Below are positions 32,910-42,501 of a stretch of DNA of 64,000 nucleotides, piece by piece (the stretch's first letter is position 1; every line of letters begins with the position of its first letter). The notes beneath the pieces are model-generated. The model was not told the origin of the DNA and did not search any database. It saw nothing but the letters and a program-made list of their open reading frames with translations. Both the position numbers and the translations under genes were made by a program. The stretch is from assembly GCA_944381115.1 (NCBI GenBank), contig CALWJV010000009.1, positions 28,716-92,715 on the forward strand. The letters are read 5' to 3'. Origin of the DNA: an uncultured Clostridia bacterium. GTDB lineage: Bacteria; Bacillota; Clostridia; Oscillospirales; CAG-272.

Positions 32910-33914
32910 TTGAAGATAAAATATAATTATCAGGATTTTCTGTTTATCTCCTCAAGAATACGGGCTATTGAAACAAAATTTATAAATCGCGAAGATCTGC
33001 AAAACATGGCAGAGTCAAGCGGTCTTTATTCCCTTTATAGTATTTTAGAGGAAAAAGGATTTGCACCTGAAAACGGAAATTACGGTGAAAAAAATTTTGA
33101 AAAGTCTTTAAAAGAAAGACTTGATATTGCTTATCTTGATATACTCAAAAGCACTCCTTCGCCGGAACTTTTCACATTATTTACCTACCCGTACGATTGC
33201 AACAATCTTAAAACGGCAATAAAATGTACTGAAAGAGGAGTTTCCCCGGATCCATATCTTCTTCCCTACGGAACGGTAGCACCTGATACGGTAAAAGAAG
33301 CACTGCAAAAAAGAAATTTTTCACCTTTTCCTAAAAATATGGCTGAAGCAGCGTTAAAAGCGATTGATGCTTTTGCTAAAACAAAAAGTCCGCAGGAAAT
33401 TGATCTGATATTAGACAAAGCATTGTTTTCTGATTTAAAACATTCCGTAAGCGAAAATCCACTGAAATATTTTAGTAAAGCACTTGAGATAAAGTCAGAC
33501 ACCGTAAATATTTTAAGTGCCGTCAGAATCTCAATGACAGACGGAAATTTGTTGCTTTTTGAAAGAGCGTTTGTCGACGGCGGAACATTCGATATAGATT
33601 TTTTTAACGGGGTCTTTGAAAACGGTATACCCGTATTTGCCGAAAAACTTCTGCAAAACAAGCAATACGAAAAAATCGGTAAATCACTGTCAAAAAAGAC
33701 CGTCAGCCTTGAAGAAACAGAAAAAGTTTCTGACGAAATTTATATGAATCATTTGAAAACAGCAAAAGATGTTCAGGCGGGTGCCGAAATTGTCGCAGGA
33801 TTTATTGCGGCTGCCGAATTGGAAGTCAGGAACATAAGAATTACAATTGCAGGTAAAAAACTGGGAACAAGTGCTGAAAAACTCTCCGAAAGGATGCGTG
33901 AAAGTTATGTATAA
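32910..33914 (+). CDS. ntpC: V-type ATPase subunit C (d-type)
   Basis: A 334-aa all-helical cone-shaped subunit that connects the central shaft to the c-ring. It is recognised by FLFISSRIRAIETKFI at the start, LFTYPYDCNNLKTAIKC in the middle and AAELEVRNIRITIAGKKLGT near the end. The start is uncertain. An ATG at 32889 overlaps ntpE and precedes the ribosome binding site AAGGGAG, which suits the TTG codons at 32904 or 32910; I chose 32910. The stop overlaps the start of subunit F. Confidence 0.92.
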   Translation: MKIKYNYQDFLFISSRIRAIETKFINREDLQNMAESSGLYSLYSILEEKGFAPENGNYGEKNFEKSLKERLDIAYLDILKSTPSPELFTLFTYPYDCNNLKTAIKCTERGVSPDPYLLPYGTVAPDTVKEALQKRNFSPFPKNMAEAALKAIDAFAKTKSPQEIDLILDKALFSDLKHSVSENPLKYFSKALEIKSDTVNILSAVRISMTDGNLLLFERAFVDGGTFDIDFFNGVFENGIPVFAEKLLQNKQYEKIGKSLSKKTVSLEETEKVSDEIYMNHLKTAKDVQAGAEIVAGFIAAAELEVRNIRITIAGKKLGTSAEKLSERMRESYV

Positions 33915-34218
33915 AATAGGGGTCATAGGCACAAAAGAAAGCGTAATGTGCTTTATGGCAACAGGCTTTGAAATTTTTACTGCAGAAAACACCGATGCCG
34001 CAAAAGCTGGATTGAAAAAATTTACGGAAAATAATTGTGCTATTATATTTATTACAGAAGATTTTGCAAAAGAACTTTCATATGAAACCGACAAATACAA
34101 AAATAAACCGATTCCTGCAATAATTACGGTTCCTTCTGCTATTTGTAAAACAGGATACGGTATGCAAACTCTGAAAGCAGCATGTGAACGTGCTGTAGGT
34201 ATGGATATATTAAAATAA
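33907..34218 (+). CDS. V-type ATPase subunit F
   Basis: A 103-aa Rossmann-like small subunit of the central rotor that binds subunit D. It starts MYKIGVIGTKESVMCFMATG and contains CAIIFITEDFAKEL and PAIITVPS, as in the NtpG/AtpF-type subunit F. The ATG overlaps the subunit C stop codon, so translation is coupled. A longer in-frame reading from 33847 lies inside subunit C and is rejected. The next 151 bp before subunit A contain no gene. Confidence 0.92.
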   Translation: MYKIGVIGTKESVMCFMATGFEIFTAENTDAAKAGLKKFTENNCAIIFITEDFAKELSYETDKYKNKPIPAIITVPSAICKTGYGMQTLKAACERAVGMDILK

Positions 34219-34369
34219 CAAAAACTTTTTTTAAAATAATTTTATTCAGATAACATTGTTTGTACATTAGCATTACTATTTTTCTAATCACAAACTGCTT
34301 ACAATTAAAAATTTAATAAAAAATCCTACAGTTTATATACTTAAACAATACATTTAACGAGGTTAAAAA

Positions 34370-36145
34370 ATGGAAAATAAAGTTATCGGAAAGAGCGTCA
34401 AAGTTTCAGGTCCTCTGGTAATTGCCGAAGGTATGAAAGAGGCAAATATGTTTGACGTCGTTCGAGTCGGAAAACAGAAACTGATAGGCGAAATAATAGA
34501 AATGCACGGAGACAAAGCCTCTGTGCAGGTATATGAAGAAACCGCCGGAATTGGCAGAGGCGACGAGATCGTCTCTACCGGCGAACCTCTTTCGGTCGAA
34601 CTCGGTCCAGGTCTTATAACCAACATTTACGACGGTATACAGCGCCCTTTGGAAAAACTCAGGATAATTTCCGGTTCAAACCTTCTTCGCGGGGTCGATG
34701 AACCTGCCCTCGACAGACAAGCCGTTTGGCACTTTGATGCAAGTGCAAAGGTCGGTGATAAAGTCGTAGGCGGAAGTATAATAGGTTCTGTCAAAGAAAC
34801 AGAGATCATAACTCATAAAATAATGATACCGCCTAAAACGAACGGAGAGATAACCGAAATAAAATCCGGAGATTTTAAAGTAACCGACACAGTTGCAAAA
34901 TTACGCACCGAAAAAGGAGAAATAAAGGAAATATCCCTTATGCAAAAGTGGCCGGTCAGAATTCCCCGTCCATATATTGAAAAACTTCCGCCGAACACAC
35001 CTATGGTGACCGGACAACGTAACATGGATACCATGTTTCCGATAGCAAGAGGTGGTACTGCGTGTATTCCGGGGCCGTTTGGATCAGGCAAAACAGTCGT
35101 ACAACACCAAATTGCAAAATATTCCGATGTTGATATTGTTATTTACGTCGGATGCGGTGAGCGCGGAAACGAAATGACAGATGTTTTAAGGGAATTTCCC
35201 GAACTTACCGACCCGAAAACCGGAAAATCTCTTATGCAGAGAACTGTCCTTATAGCAAATACTTCAGATATGCCTGTTGCAGCACGTGAAGCGTCAATTT
35301 ACACTGGTATAACCATCGCCGAATATTTCAGAGACATGGGACTCAGTGTAGCCATTATTGCAGATTCTTCTTCACGTTGGGCGGAGGCACTGCGCGAGAT
35401 GTCCGGACGACTTGAAGAAATGCCCGGTGAAGAAGGATATCCTGCATACCTTACATCACGCCTTGCTCAGTTCTACGAAAGAGCCGGAACAGTCAAATGT
35501 ATAGGCGGTGACGGAAGGATCGGATCACTTTCGGCTATAGGAGCGGTCTCACCTCCCGGTGGTGACCTTTCCGAACCGGTAACTCAGGCAACACTGCGTA
35601 TTGTAAAAGTTTTTTGGGGACTTGATTCATCCCTTGCATACAAACGTCACTTCCCTGCCATAAACTGGCTTAACTCCTATTCGCTTTATCAAGACAGACT
35701 TGCACCTTGGTACGAAAAACAGGTTGACGGAAATTGGAGTAAAAACAAAACAGAGGCAGCAAAACTTCTTCAACTTGAAACAAGTCTTGACGAAATAGTA
35801 AAACTTGTCGGTATGGACGCTCTATCCCCTTCTGACAGACTTATTATGGAGGCGTCGCGCTCTATACGCGAAGACTTTTTACAACAGGACGCAATGGATC
35901 CCGATGACAGTTACTGTCCACTTGAAAAGCAGTTCGCACTTTTGGATCTTATACTCTCATTTTATCGCAGAAGCACTGAAGCAATACACAACGGAGCAGA
36001 TATTGAAAAAATAAGTAATTTGCCGGTAAGAGAAAAAATAGGAAGAGCAAAAATGATACCAACGGTAAATTATAAAGAAGAGTTTGAAAACATTGAAAAA
36101 GAACTAATATCTGAACTTGATGCTCTTACCAAGGAAACGGAATAG
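34370..36145 (+). CDS. ntpA: V-type ATPase catalytic subunit A
   Basis: A 591-aa catalytic subunit. The Walker A motif is GPFGSGKTV (about residue 235), followed by the non-homologous insertion typical of A subunits between the beta barrel and nucleotide domain (about 115-190). GCGERGNEM carries the catalytic Glu and [21 protein letters not shown] is diagnostic of the family. It is full-length for a bacterial V-type enzyme. ACGAGG precedes the ATG. It forms the A3B3 head with subunit B. Confidence 0.98.
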   Translation: MENKVIGKSVKVSGPLVIAEGMKEANMFDVVRVGKQKLIGEIIEMHGDKASVQVYEETAGIGRGDEIVSTGEPLSVELGPGLITNIYDGIQRPLEKLRIISGSNLLRGVDEPALDRQAVWHFDASAKVGDKVVGGSIIGSVKETEIITHKIMIPPKTNGEITEIKSGDFKVTDTVAKLRTEKGEIKEISLMQKWPVRIPRPYIEKLPPNTPMVTGQRNMDTMFPIARGGTACIPGPFGSGKTVVQHQIAKYSDVDIVIYVGCGERGNEMTDVLREFPELTDPKTGKSLMQRTVLIANTSDMPVAAREASIYTGITIAEYFRDMGLSVAIIADSSSRWAEALREMSGRLEEMPGEEGYPAYLTSRLAQFYERAGTVKCIGGDGRIGSLSAIGAVSPPGGDLSEPVTQATLRIVKVFWGLDSSLAYKRHFPAINWLNSYSLYQDRLAPWYEKQVDGNWSKNKTEAAKLLQLETSLDEIVKLVGMDALSPSDRLIMEASRSIREDFLQQDAMDPDDSYCPLEKQFALLDLILSFYRRSTEAIHNGADIEKISNLPVREKIGRAKMIPTVNYKEEFENIEKELISELDALTKETE

Positions 36146-36169
36146 GCTTTAAGGAAAGGTGATAAATTC

Positions 36170-37549
36170 ATGATAAAAGAATATAAAACAATTGAAGAGG
36201 TCGCCGGACCGCTTATGCTTGTACGCCGTGTTGATGGTGTCAAGTATGACGAATTAGGTGAAATTGAACTTGCCGACGGAAGTGTTCGCCGCTGTCGTGT
36301 TATCGAGGTAAACGGCTCAAATGTACTTGTCCAACTTTTTGAAAGCGCGGCGGGACTCAATCTTTCTACAAGTAAAGTCAGATTTGCGGGACACGGAGTT
36401 CAACTCGGAGTTTCCGGAGACATGCTGGGACGAGTCTTCAGCGGAATGGGAGAACCGATTGACAACGGTCCTAGGCTTATACCCGAAAAAATGCTTGACA
36501 TTAACGGAACTCCCATAAACCCGGCTGCAAGAAACTATCCGTCGGAATTTATACAGACCGGCATATCCACAATTGACGGACTCAACACTCTTGTAAGGGG
36601 TCAAAAACTCCCCATATTCTCTGCGTCCGGTCTTCCTCATGCAAACATTGCGGCACAAATTGCACGTCAGGCAAAGGTAAGAGGTAAAGATGAAAAATTT
36701 GCAGTTGTGTTTGCCGCTATCGGTATAACCTTTGAAGAGGCAGATTTCTTTATATCCGATTTTAAAAAGACAGGCGCAATAGACAGGACAGTCCTCTTTA
36801 TAAACCTTGCCTCCGACTCGGCAATTGAAAGAATAACAACCCCGCGTATGGCACTTACTGCTGCTGAATACCTCGCCTTTGAAAAAGACATGCATGTTTT
36901 GGTCATTATGACTGACATCACTAACTATGCAGAGGCACTGCGGGAAGTTTCAGCGGCAAGAAAAGAAGTTCCGGGAAGGCGCGGATATCCCGGATATCTT
37001 TATACCGACCTTGCAACGATGTATGAAAGAGCAGGCAGAAAACTTGACTCAGCCGGATCAATAACAATGATCCCGATCTTAACAATGCCCGAAGATGATA
37101 AAACTCACCCAATTCCAGACCTTACCGGATATATAACCGAAGGTCAGATAATTCTTTCTCGTGATCTTTATAAGAAAGGATATATGCCTCCTGTTGATGT
37201 ACTTCCCTCTCTTTCAAGACTTAAAGACAAAGGTATCGGAGAAGGAAAGACAAGAGACGATCACAGCGGAATTATGAACCAACTTTTCTCAAGTTATGCA
37301 AGAGGAAAAGAAGCAAAGGAACTTATGGTCGTTCTCGGAGAATCGGCACTTACTCCTATAGAAAGACTTTATGCAAAATTTGCAGACGAATTTGAAAAAC
37401 AGTATATTAACCAAGGTTTTTATGAAAACAGAAGTATTGAGGAGACACTCGACCTCGGTTGGCAACTTCTTAAAATCTTTCCCAAGAGCGAACTTAAGAG
37501 AATAAAACCGAAAATTCTTGCAAAATACCGGCAGGACGATGAAGCCTGA
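36170..37549 (+). CDS. ntpB: V-type ATPase subunit B
   Basis: A 459-aa non-catalytic nucleotide-binding subunit, with [18 protein letters not shown] at the start, [16 protein letters not shown] in place of a Walker A motif, [20 protein letters not shown] and [15 protein letters not shown]. The Walker A Gly-Lys-Thr is absent, as expected for B. The site AAGGAAAGG precedes the ATG, 24 bp after subunit A. Confidence 0.98.
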   Translation: MIKEYKTIEEVAGPLMLVRRVDGVKYDELGEIELADGSVRRCRVIEVNGSNVLVQLFESAAGLNLSTSKVRFAGHGVQLGVSGDMLGRVFSGMGEPIDNGPRLIPEKMLDINGTPINPAARNYPSEFIQTGISTIDGLNTLVRGQKLPIFSASGLPHANIAAQIARQAKVRGKDEKFAVVFAAIGITFEEADFFISDFKKTGAIDRTVLFINLASDSAIERITTPRMALTAAEYLAFEKDMHVLVIMTDITNYAEALREVSAARKEVPGRRGYPGYLYTDLATMYERAGRKLDSAGSITMIPILTMPEDDKTHPIPDLTGYITEGQIILSRDLYKKGYMPPVDVLPSLSRLKDKGIGEGKTRDDHSGIMNQLFSSYARGKEAKELMVVLGESALTPIERLYAKFADEFEKQYINQGFYENRSIEETLDLGWQLLKIFPKSELKRIKPKILAKYRQDDEA

Positions 37550-37599
37550 ATTTTTAAAGACGGTTAAAAAAAACGAAATACCGAAAGGACGGTCGAAAA

Positions 37600-38277
37600 A
37601 TGGCAGAACTTAATGTAAATCCGACAAGAATGGAATTGAAAAAACTCAAAGCGCGCCTGTCGACCGCAAGACGAGGACATAAACTGCTTAAAGATAAGCG
37701 GGATGAAATGATGAAGCAGTTTATGGAGATTGTCAGAGGTACAGGTCAAATCAGAAAACAGGTTGAAGACGGAATAGAAAAAATAAATTCCGGTTTTTCA
37801 CTTGCTGCGGCAGTGACTTCTCCGGAAGTCCTGGAAGAATCTCTGATGTTGCCGGCACGAGAAGGTGAATTATTCATAAAACACCGTTCGATAATGAGTA
37901 TAAATGTTCCGTTGTATTCGTATAACAGAGATGAAAAAAACGCCGGAAAACTCAATTACGGCTTTGCGTTTACATCAGGAGAACTTGACTCCGCAGTCTT
38001 GAACATGGACGATCTTATTCCGAAAATGATACTACTTGCTGAAAAAGAAAAAACTGTTCAAATGCTTGCAGATGAAATAGAAAAAACACGAAGGCGTGTA
38101 AATGCGCTCGAATATATTATGATCCCTCAGTATGAGGCTGCAATAAAAAGGATAGTCATGAAACTTGATGAGATAGAGCGCGGAAATACAACTCGGCTTA
38201 TGAAAGTCAAGGACATGATGATAAAAGATCAGATCGACAAAAGAAAAAAAGACGATGATGAAAATTCCCCGGAATAA
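37600..38277 (+). CDS. ntpD: V-type ATPase subunit D (central shaft)
   Basis: A 225-aa long antiparallel coiled coil that rotates within A3B3. The N-terminal helix is ELNVNPTRMELKKLKARLST then ARRGHKLLKDKRDEMMKQF. The C-terminal helix has TRRRVNALEYIMIPQYEAAI. Both are the family signatures. CGAAAGGACGG precedes the ATG. It is the last gene of the operon; no clear T-run terminator separates it from the convergent ABC transporter gene 37 bp away. Confidence 0.97.
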   Translation: MAELNVNPTRMELKKLKARLSTARRGHKLLKDKRDEMMKQFMEIVRGTGQIRKQVEDGIEKINSGFSLAAAVTSPEVLEESLMLPAREGELFIKHRSIMSINVPLYSYNRDEKNAGKLNYGFAFTSGELDSAVLNMDDLIPKMILLAEKEKTVQMLADEIEKTRRRVNALEYIMIPQYEAAIKRIVMKLDEIERGNTTRLMKVKDMMIKDQIDKRKKDDDENSPE

Positions 38278-38314
38278 AAACAATTATAAATTTTATAACA
38301 TTATATTATATTTG

Positions 38315-39082
38315 TCATAAGATACTTTGTAAAAATTGTTGAAGTCTCGGATTTTTCGGTGAGGTAAAGATCTCGCCCGGAGTTCCTTCTTCGACAATGA
38401 CACCGTCTGCCATAAATATAACTCTGTCAGCAACTTCTTTGGCAAATCCCATTTCATGTGTCACGCAAAGCATTGTCATACCTTCCTTTGCAAGATTCTT
38501 CATAACATCAAGAACTTCTCCGACAAGTTCCGGGTCTAGCGCGGAAGTCGGTTCGTCAAAAAGCATTACCTCAGGTTCCATACAAAGTGCACGAACGATC
38601 GCTATACGCTGTTTTTGTCCGCCGGAAAGTTGACTCGGATAAGCGTCTGCTCTGTCTGCAAGCGCTACCTTTTGAAGCAGTTCTATCGCCTTCTTTTCTG
38701 CCTCTTCTTTTGTCTTTTTGAGCAACTTGATAGGAGCGAGAGTCATATTCTGAAGTATGGTCTTATGTGGAAAAAGGTTAAAATGCTGAAATACCATTCC
38801 CATTTTCTGACGGTGAAGGTTTATGTTTACATGCTTTGCCGAAATATCAACGCCTCGGAAAAGGACCTCTCCTTCAGTCGGTATTTCAAGAAGGTTGAGT
38901 GAACGCAGAAGAGTGGATTTACCGCTTCCCGAAGGACCGATAATCACAACGACCTCTCCCGGTTTTACACTGATTGACACGCCGTCAAGTGCTTTTATTG
39001 TGCCGTCTTTGTAATATTTTTTCAGATCTTTTGTTTCGATAATGAAACCGTCGTCTTTATATATATTATTTTCATCGTTCAC
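38315..39082 (-). CDS. Polar amino-acid ABC transporter, ATP-binding protein
   Basis: A 255-aa ATPase of the GlnQ/HisP type. Walker A is GPSGSGKST (about residues 53-61), the signature is [15 protein letters not shown] and Walker B is [14 protein letters not shown] with the switch His in [15 protein letters not shown]. The start is a GTG whose reading overlaps the permease stop codon, with GGAGG inside the permease end. It completes a binding protein-permease-ATPase transporter with the two genes upstream. The amino acid (Gln, His, cystine or Arg) cannot be told. Confidence 0.96.
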   Translation of the reverse strand: MNDENNIYKDDGFIIETKDLKKYYKDGTIKALDGVSISVKPGEVVVIIGPSGSGKSTLLRSLNLLEIPTEGEVLFRGVDISAKHVNINLHRQKMGMVFQHFNLFPHKTILQNMTLAPIKLLKKTKEEAEKKAIELLQKVALADRADAYPSQLSGGQKQRIAIVRALCMEPEVMLFDEPTSALDPELVGEVLDVMKNLAKEGMTMLCVTHEMGFAKEVADRVIFMADGVIVEEGTPGEIFTSPKNPRLQQFLQSIL

Positions 39083-39806
39083 TTCTGCGCAACCTCCTTT
39101 CGAGGATGCTTACAAGTTTTGTAAGTATCAGAACTATAGTAAGGTATATCAAAGCAACGGCAATAAGCGGCATGAATGCCGAAAACGTACGTCCTCTTAT
39201 AAGGTCGCCTGCCTTGGTAAGATCCATTATTCCGACGTAACCCGCAACCGAGGTCTCTTTAAGAAGAACTATAAATTCGTTACAAAGCGTCGGAAGTACC
39301 GTTTTTATCGTCTGAGGTATGACTATATAGATCATCGTCTGTACATAGTTGAAACCAAGCGAACGTCCTGCCTCGAACTGACCGTTGTCTATTGACATTA
39401 TTCCTCCCCTGAATATCTCCGCAACGTAGGCACCGGAGTTTACTCCGAAAGCAAAGATCGCTATAAACAGATCATTGTTCGATTTTGCAAATACAATAAA
39501 ATAAATGATGAGCAACTGAATAACGACCGGGGTCCCTCTTATAACGGCAAGATAAACTTTGCAGATCCCGTTGAGGACCTTCATGACATAATATCCGATA
39601 CCCCCGTTTTTTTGAAGAGTTTCAAAGTTTTTGTCGTAGGTGGAACGGACCGTTGCTATAATAACTCCAATAAGTGCACCGATAAGCGTTGCAAAGAGAG
39701 TTATTATGAGTGTATTACCCAGACCGTCAACAAGCCACTTCCATCTTCCTCCGTCTATAAAATTTAAAACAAATTCTTCTTTCAGTTCGATAAATTTTTC
39801 TTTCAA
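39072..39806 (-). CDS. Polar amino-acid ABC transporter, permease
   Basis: A 244-aa HisM/GlnP-type permease with five or so membrane helices. The first region [20 protein letters not shown] is typical. The ATPase-contact (EAA) loop is [20 protein letters not shown] then PQTIKTVLP. It probably works as a homodimer because only one permease gene is present. The start is a TTG after AAAGGAAA. A 190-bp gap with a hairpin separates it from the binding-protein gene. Confidence 0.95.
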   Translation of the reverse strand: MKEKFIELKEEFVLNFIDGGRWKWLVDGLGNTLIITLFATLIGALIGVIIATVRSTYDKNFETLQKNGGIGYYVMKVLNGICKVYLAVIRGTPVVIQLLIIYFIVFAKSNNDLFIAIFAFGVNSGAYVAEIFRGGIMSIDNGQFEAGRSLGFNYVQTMIYIVIPQTIKTVLPTLCNEFIVLLKETSVAGYVGIMDLTKAGDLIRGRTFSAFMPLIAVALIYLTIVLILTKLVSILERRLRRSER

Positions 39807-39937
39807 ACCGGATTTCCTTTCAAATTTTTGATTATGCTCAAATTAATCAACTGACCCCGTTCAAAATATTTTTCAGGTCTTGTCCATAATAAAATGCATA
39901 GTCATTATTTTATACATATATGTCTTTATAAAGATAG

Positions 39938-39972
39938 TGGCGGCAAACTAAAATCGCCTGCTGCCACTTTTT
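39938..39972 (-). other. Intercistronic hairpin after the binding-protein gene
   Basis: AGTGGC/GCCACT, extended by GGC/GCC with a bulge, in the gap between the binding-protein stop and the permease. On the minus strand no T run follows. A hairpin here is known in other ABC operons to stabilise the upstream message so that the binding protein is made in excess. That role is inference. Confidence 0.5.
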
Positions 39973-39996
39973 ATTTATTTTAAGTGTAAATTACGT

Positions 39997-40827
39997 TTAT
40001 TGCGCCGGAATATATTTATTTATAATTCTTTCTATTGTTCCATCCGCTTTAAGTTCTGCAAGAGCCTTGTTAATATCGGCAAGAAGTTGTGTATCTTCCT
40101 TGTTAATGGCAATTGCATAGTCTTCATTGGCGTATTGAGTTTCTAGAATTTTGATTACTCCGGAATTTGATGCTACAAAGGATTTTGCAGGCTCGTTATC
40201 AATGATAACTGCATCAACTGTTCCTTTTTTAAGTGCCTCAACAGCTTCAGCACCTGTCTTGTAACGAACTACACGGTCGGTTTTTATTGAATCATCTTCA
40301 TTCAAATCATTAAAGCCCCATTCTGCAATTGCGCTTGAAGAGTAGATATCACCTGTTGTATTTTCCTGAACTCCGATTTTTATATCTGGATTTTTAAGAG
40401 AAACAGGGTTTTCGTTTTCATCGTAATTGAAAAAATCATCAATACTTGTATACTGAGAATCATTTTTTACAATAAATACCTGAACACCTGTTGCGTAAGT
40501 ATCTGAAAAATTTACCTGCTGTTTACGCTCATCGTTGACGGTAATTCCTGCCATACCGATAGTATATTTACCGGTCTCAACGCCGGCAAGAATAGAACCG
40601 AAATCCACATCTTTAATAACAAGTTTTTTACCGAGCTTTTCTGCAATAGCTGCTGCTATCTCTGCGTCGATTCCTACAATATTTTCTCCATCTTTATATT
40701 CATAAGGCGGAAATGCAGCGTTAGTTGCCATAATTAGTGAATCTTCATCGCTGGAGCAAGATGTTGATATAGCTATTGTACTAAAAATCATAATGGCAAC
40801 TAAAATGATTGATAATACCTTTTTCAT
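39997..40827 (-). CDS. Polar amino-acid ABC transporter, substrate-binding lipoprotein
   Basis: A 276-aa solute-binding protein of family 3. It has a lipoprotein signal, MKKVLSIILVAIMIFSTIAI then STSC, and the SBP family pattern LIMATNAAFPPYEY, IVGIDAEIAAAIAEKLGKKL and GKYTIGMAGITVNDERKQQV. The ATG at 40827 follows AAAGGG; an earlier TTG at 40845 is part of that site. It is anchored outside the membrane and delivers substrate to the permease below. A terminator-free AT-rich spacer of about 200 bp separates it from the L21 promoter on the other strand. Confidence 0.95.
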   Translation of the reverse strand: MKKVLSIILVAIMIFSTIAISTSCSSDEDSLIMATNAAFPPYEYKDGENIVGIDAEIAAAIAEKLGKKLVIKDVDFGSILAGVETGKYTIGMAGITVNDERKQQVNFSDTYATGVQVFIVKNDSQYTSIDDFFNYDENENPVSLKNPDIKIGVQENTTGDIYSSSAIAEWGFNDLNEDDSIKTDRVVRYKTGAEAVEALKKGTVDAVIIDNEPAKSFVASNSGVIKILETQYANEDYAIAINKEDTQLLADINKALAELKADGTIERIINKYIPAQ

Positions 40828-41050
40828 TTTGTTTATCCCTTTCAAATGTTATTTTTTCAATTTATTATATGATACACCTTTTTACTTATTCTGTCAAGGT
40901 CTTTAATAAAAAATATTTTTATTTCTTTTTTATATGTTGTCTTTGGTTGCATCTAAGTTTAAAATTATCTGACCTTTTTTCTTTCAAATCCATAATACTT
41001 ATTATTTACATTTTTTTTTCATTTTTTTTTTAAAAACATCTTTTAAAATA

Positions 41051-41080
41051 TTGACAATTACATTTATTTTATGATATAAT
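41051..41080 (+). promoter_or_regulatory. rplU-prp-rpmA promoter
   Basis: TTGACA (41051-41056), 18 bp and TATAAT (41075-41080). Transcription would start near 41087. Confidence 0.75.
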
Positions 41081-41086
41081 TGAAAA

Positions 41087-41203
41087 GCCGCTTGGAATCG
41101 GTCTTAAACATTCATCGTTATTTGTTTTTGCAAATCACCGCGATGATTTACCGTTATCAGCGAGTTTTTGCCTATAAGGCAGTAAGAAAGAGAGGTACTT
41201 TTC
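41087..41203 (+). promoter_or_regulatory. Structured L21 leader
   Basis: About 117 nt of untranslated leader. One hairpin pairs TCATCG with CGATGA around an inner ATTTG/CAAAT stem (about 41110-41150). A second, GCCTATAAGGC (about 41170-41180), ends just before the ribosome binding site AGAGAGG. Many Firmicutes carry an autoregulatory L21 leader at this place; equivalence to that Rfam family is inferred from position. Confidence 0.5.
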
Positions 41204-41515
41204 GTGTTTGCAGTAATTGAAACAGGCGGAAAGCAGTACAGAGTTCAAGAGGGCGACATTCTTTTCATTGAAAAGATAGATGCAGAGGCAGAATCAACAG
41301 TTAAATTTGACAAAGTTCTTGCTATCTCTGATGACAGCGGCTTTAAAGTCGGTGCTCCCATTATTGAAGGGGCTTCCGTTGACGCCAAAGTTATAAAACA
41401 AGGCAAGGGCAAAAAAATCTATGTAATTAAGTACAAGCCCAAAAAGAACGAAAAAAAGAAGATGGGTCACCGTCAACTTTACACAAAAGTTGAAATAACA
41501 AAAATCGAGGCATAA
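41204..41515 (+). CDS. rplU: 50S ribosomal protein L21
   Basis: A 103-aa large-subunit protein, with [17 protein letters not shown] at the start, [20 protein letters not shown] in the middle and [17 protein letters not shown] at the end. The start codon is GTG after AGAGAGG. It is the first gene of the conserved rplU-prp-rpmA operon and may autoregulate through the leader. Confidence 0.97.
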   Translation: MFAVIETGGKQYRVQEGDILFIEKIDAEAESTVKFDKVLAISDDSGFKVGAPIIEGASVDAKVIKQGKGKKIYVIKYKPKKNEKKKMGHRQLYTKVEITKIEA

Positions 41516-41523
41516 TTAAATTT

Positions 41524-41874
41524 ATGACCAAAATTGTGTTTTTCAAAAAAAACGGTGTGTATTACGGTTTTAAAGAAACCGGGCATTCCGAATTTGCAGA
41601 TGCAGGACAGGATATTGTATGCTCTGCAATTTCAGCGATGACCATGCTGATAATAAACACCATTGAAGTCTCTTACGCTACAAATGTCGAGTATACAATT
41701 GATGAGGACACAACCGATATAACGGTAAATGTTCCGGAAATCCTCGGCAATGAGCCGGAAAACCAAATGAAACGTTATGCAGTTTCAGGGCTTCTTCAGG
41801 GGTATTTTATTCAACTTATGGACATGCTGGAAGACTACTACGATTTTCTTTTGGTCGAAGAAAAAGAGGAGTAG
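41524..41874 (+). CDS. prp: Ribosomal-processing cysteine protease Prp
   Basis: A 116-aa protease that removes the N-terminal extension of L27 in Firmicutes. The catalytic pair is H21 in [11 protein letters not shown] and C33 in QDIVCSAIS, as in the staphylococcal enzyme. The acidic C-terminus is complete. It lies 8 bp after rplU and 74 bp before rpmA. Its substrate is the neighbour, whose N-terminus carries the expected cleavage motif. Confidence 0.96.
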   Translation: MTKIVFFKKNGVYYGFKETGHSEFADAGQDIVCSAISAMTMLIINTIEVSYATNVEYTIDEDTTDITVNVPEILGNEPENQMKRYAVSGLLQGYFIQLMDMLEDYYDFLLVEEKEE

Positions 41875-41948
41875 TAAAATTTGATTGTTTTTCATATAAA
41901 CTAAGAGTCAAGGGTAAAGGCCTATGCTCTGAGAAAGGATGGATAGAT

Positions 41949-42233
41949 ATGTTAAAAATAAGTCTTCAGTTTTTTGCACATAAAAAAGGTGTTGGTTCTA
42001 CAAAGAACGGCCGTGACAGCGAATCAAAGCGTCTCGGTGTGAAAAAATTCGGCGGCGAAAATGTTATTGCTGGTAATATACTTGTAAGACAAAGAGGAAC
42101 CAAAATTCATCCCGGTACAAACGTCGGAATCGGTTCCGATGATACTCTTTACGCTCTTGCAGAGGGAAAAGTAAAGTTTGATACCATTAAAGGCGGAAGA
42201 AAACGTATAAACGTTATAACCGTGGAACAATAA
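41949..42233 (+). CDS. rpmA: 50S ribosomal protein L27 with Prp-cleaved N-terminus
   Basis: A 94-aa precursor starting [20 protein letters not shown]. Prp is known to cut after LQFF, exposing the AHKKG tail that reaches the peptidyl-transferase centre. The rest ([37 protein letters not shown]) is canonical L27. GAAAGGATGG precedes the ATG. A terminator follows at 42252. Confidence 0.98.
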   Translation: MLKISLQFFAHKKGVGSTKNGRDSESKRLGVKKFGGENVIAGNILVRQRGTKIHPGTNVGIGSDDTLYALAEGKVKFDTIKGGRKRINVITVEQ

Positions 42234-42251
42234 TTTTGGAATATGCAAACG

Positions 42252-42283
42252 GGGTAATGTATAAAATACATTATCCTTTTTTG
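42252..42283 (+). terminator. Terminator of the rplU-prp-rpmA operon
   Basis: Stem GGGTAATGTAT/ATACATTATCC with an AAA loop and a run of T. Confidence 0.88.
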
Positions 42284-42330
42284 TTTACTTTCTTTATTTT
42301 ATGCAGACAAATTTTATTTTCATTTTTTTC

Positions 42331-42359
42331 TTGACTTTTTATTTAAATATATATATAAT
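42331..42359 (+). promoter_or_regulatory. Promoter of the GH106-like gene
   Basis: TTGACT (42331-42336), 17 bp and TATAAT (42354-42359). The leader would be about 135 nt with no obvious fold. Confidence 0.65.
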
Positions 42360-42501
42360 TATAGTAGATGATAAGTCATTTTTTACTCTTGTTGGATGTT
42401 CAGGTACCTGCTTTTTAAAAATTATACTGAAATTTTCTTGTATAACATCGAGATACAATAAAAGGATACCAAATTTTATTTAAAATAAAAGGAGATCATC
42501 T

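Noticed and set aside
38315..40827. Specific glutamine transporter glnHPQ
   Set aside because: Family motifs support a polar amino-acid transporter only; the substrate cannot be fixed by eye, so no gene symbols were assigned.
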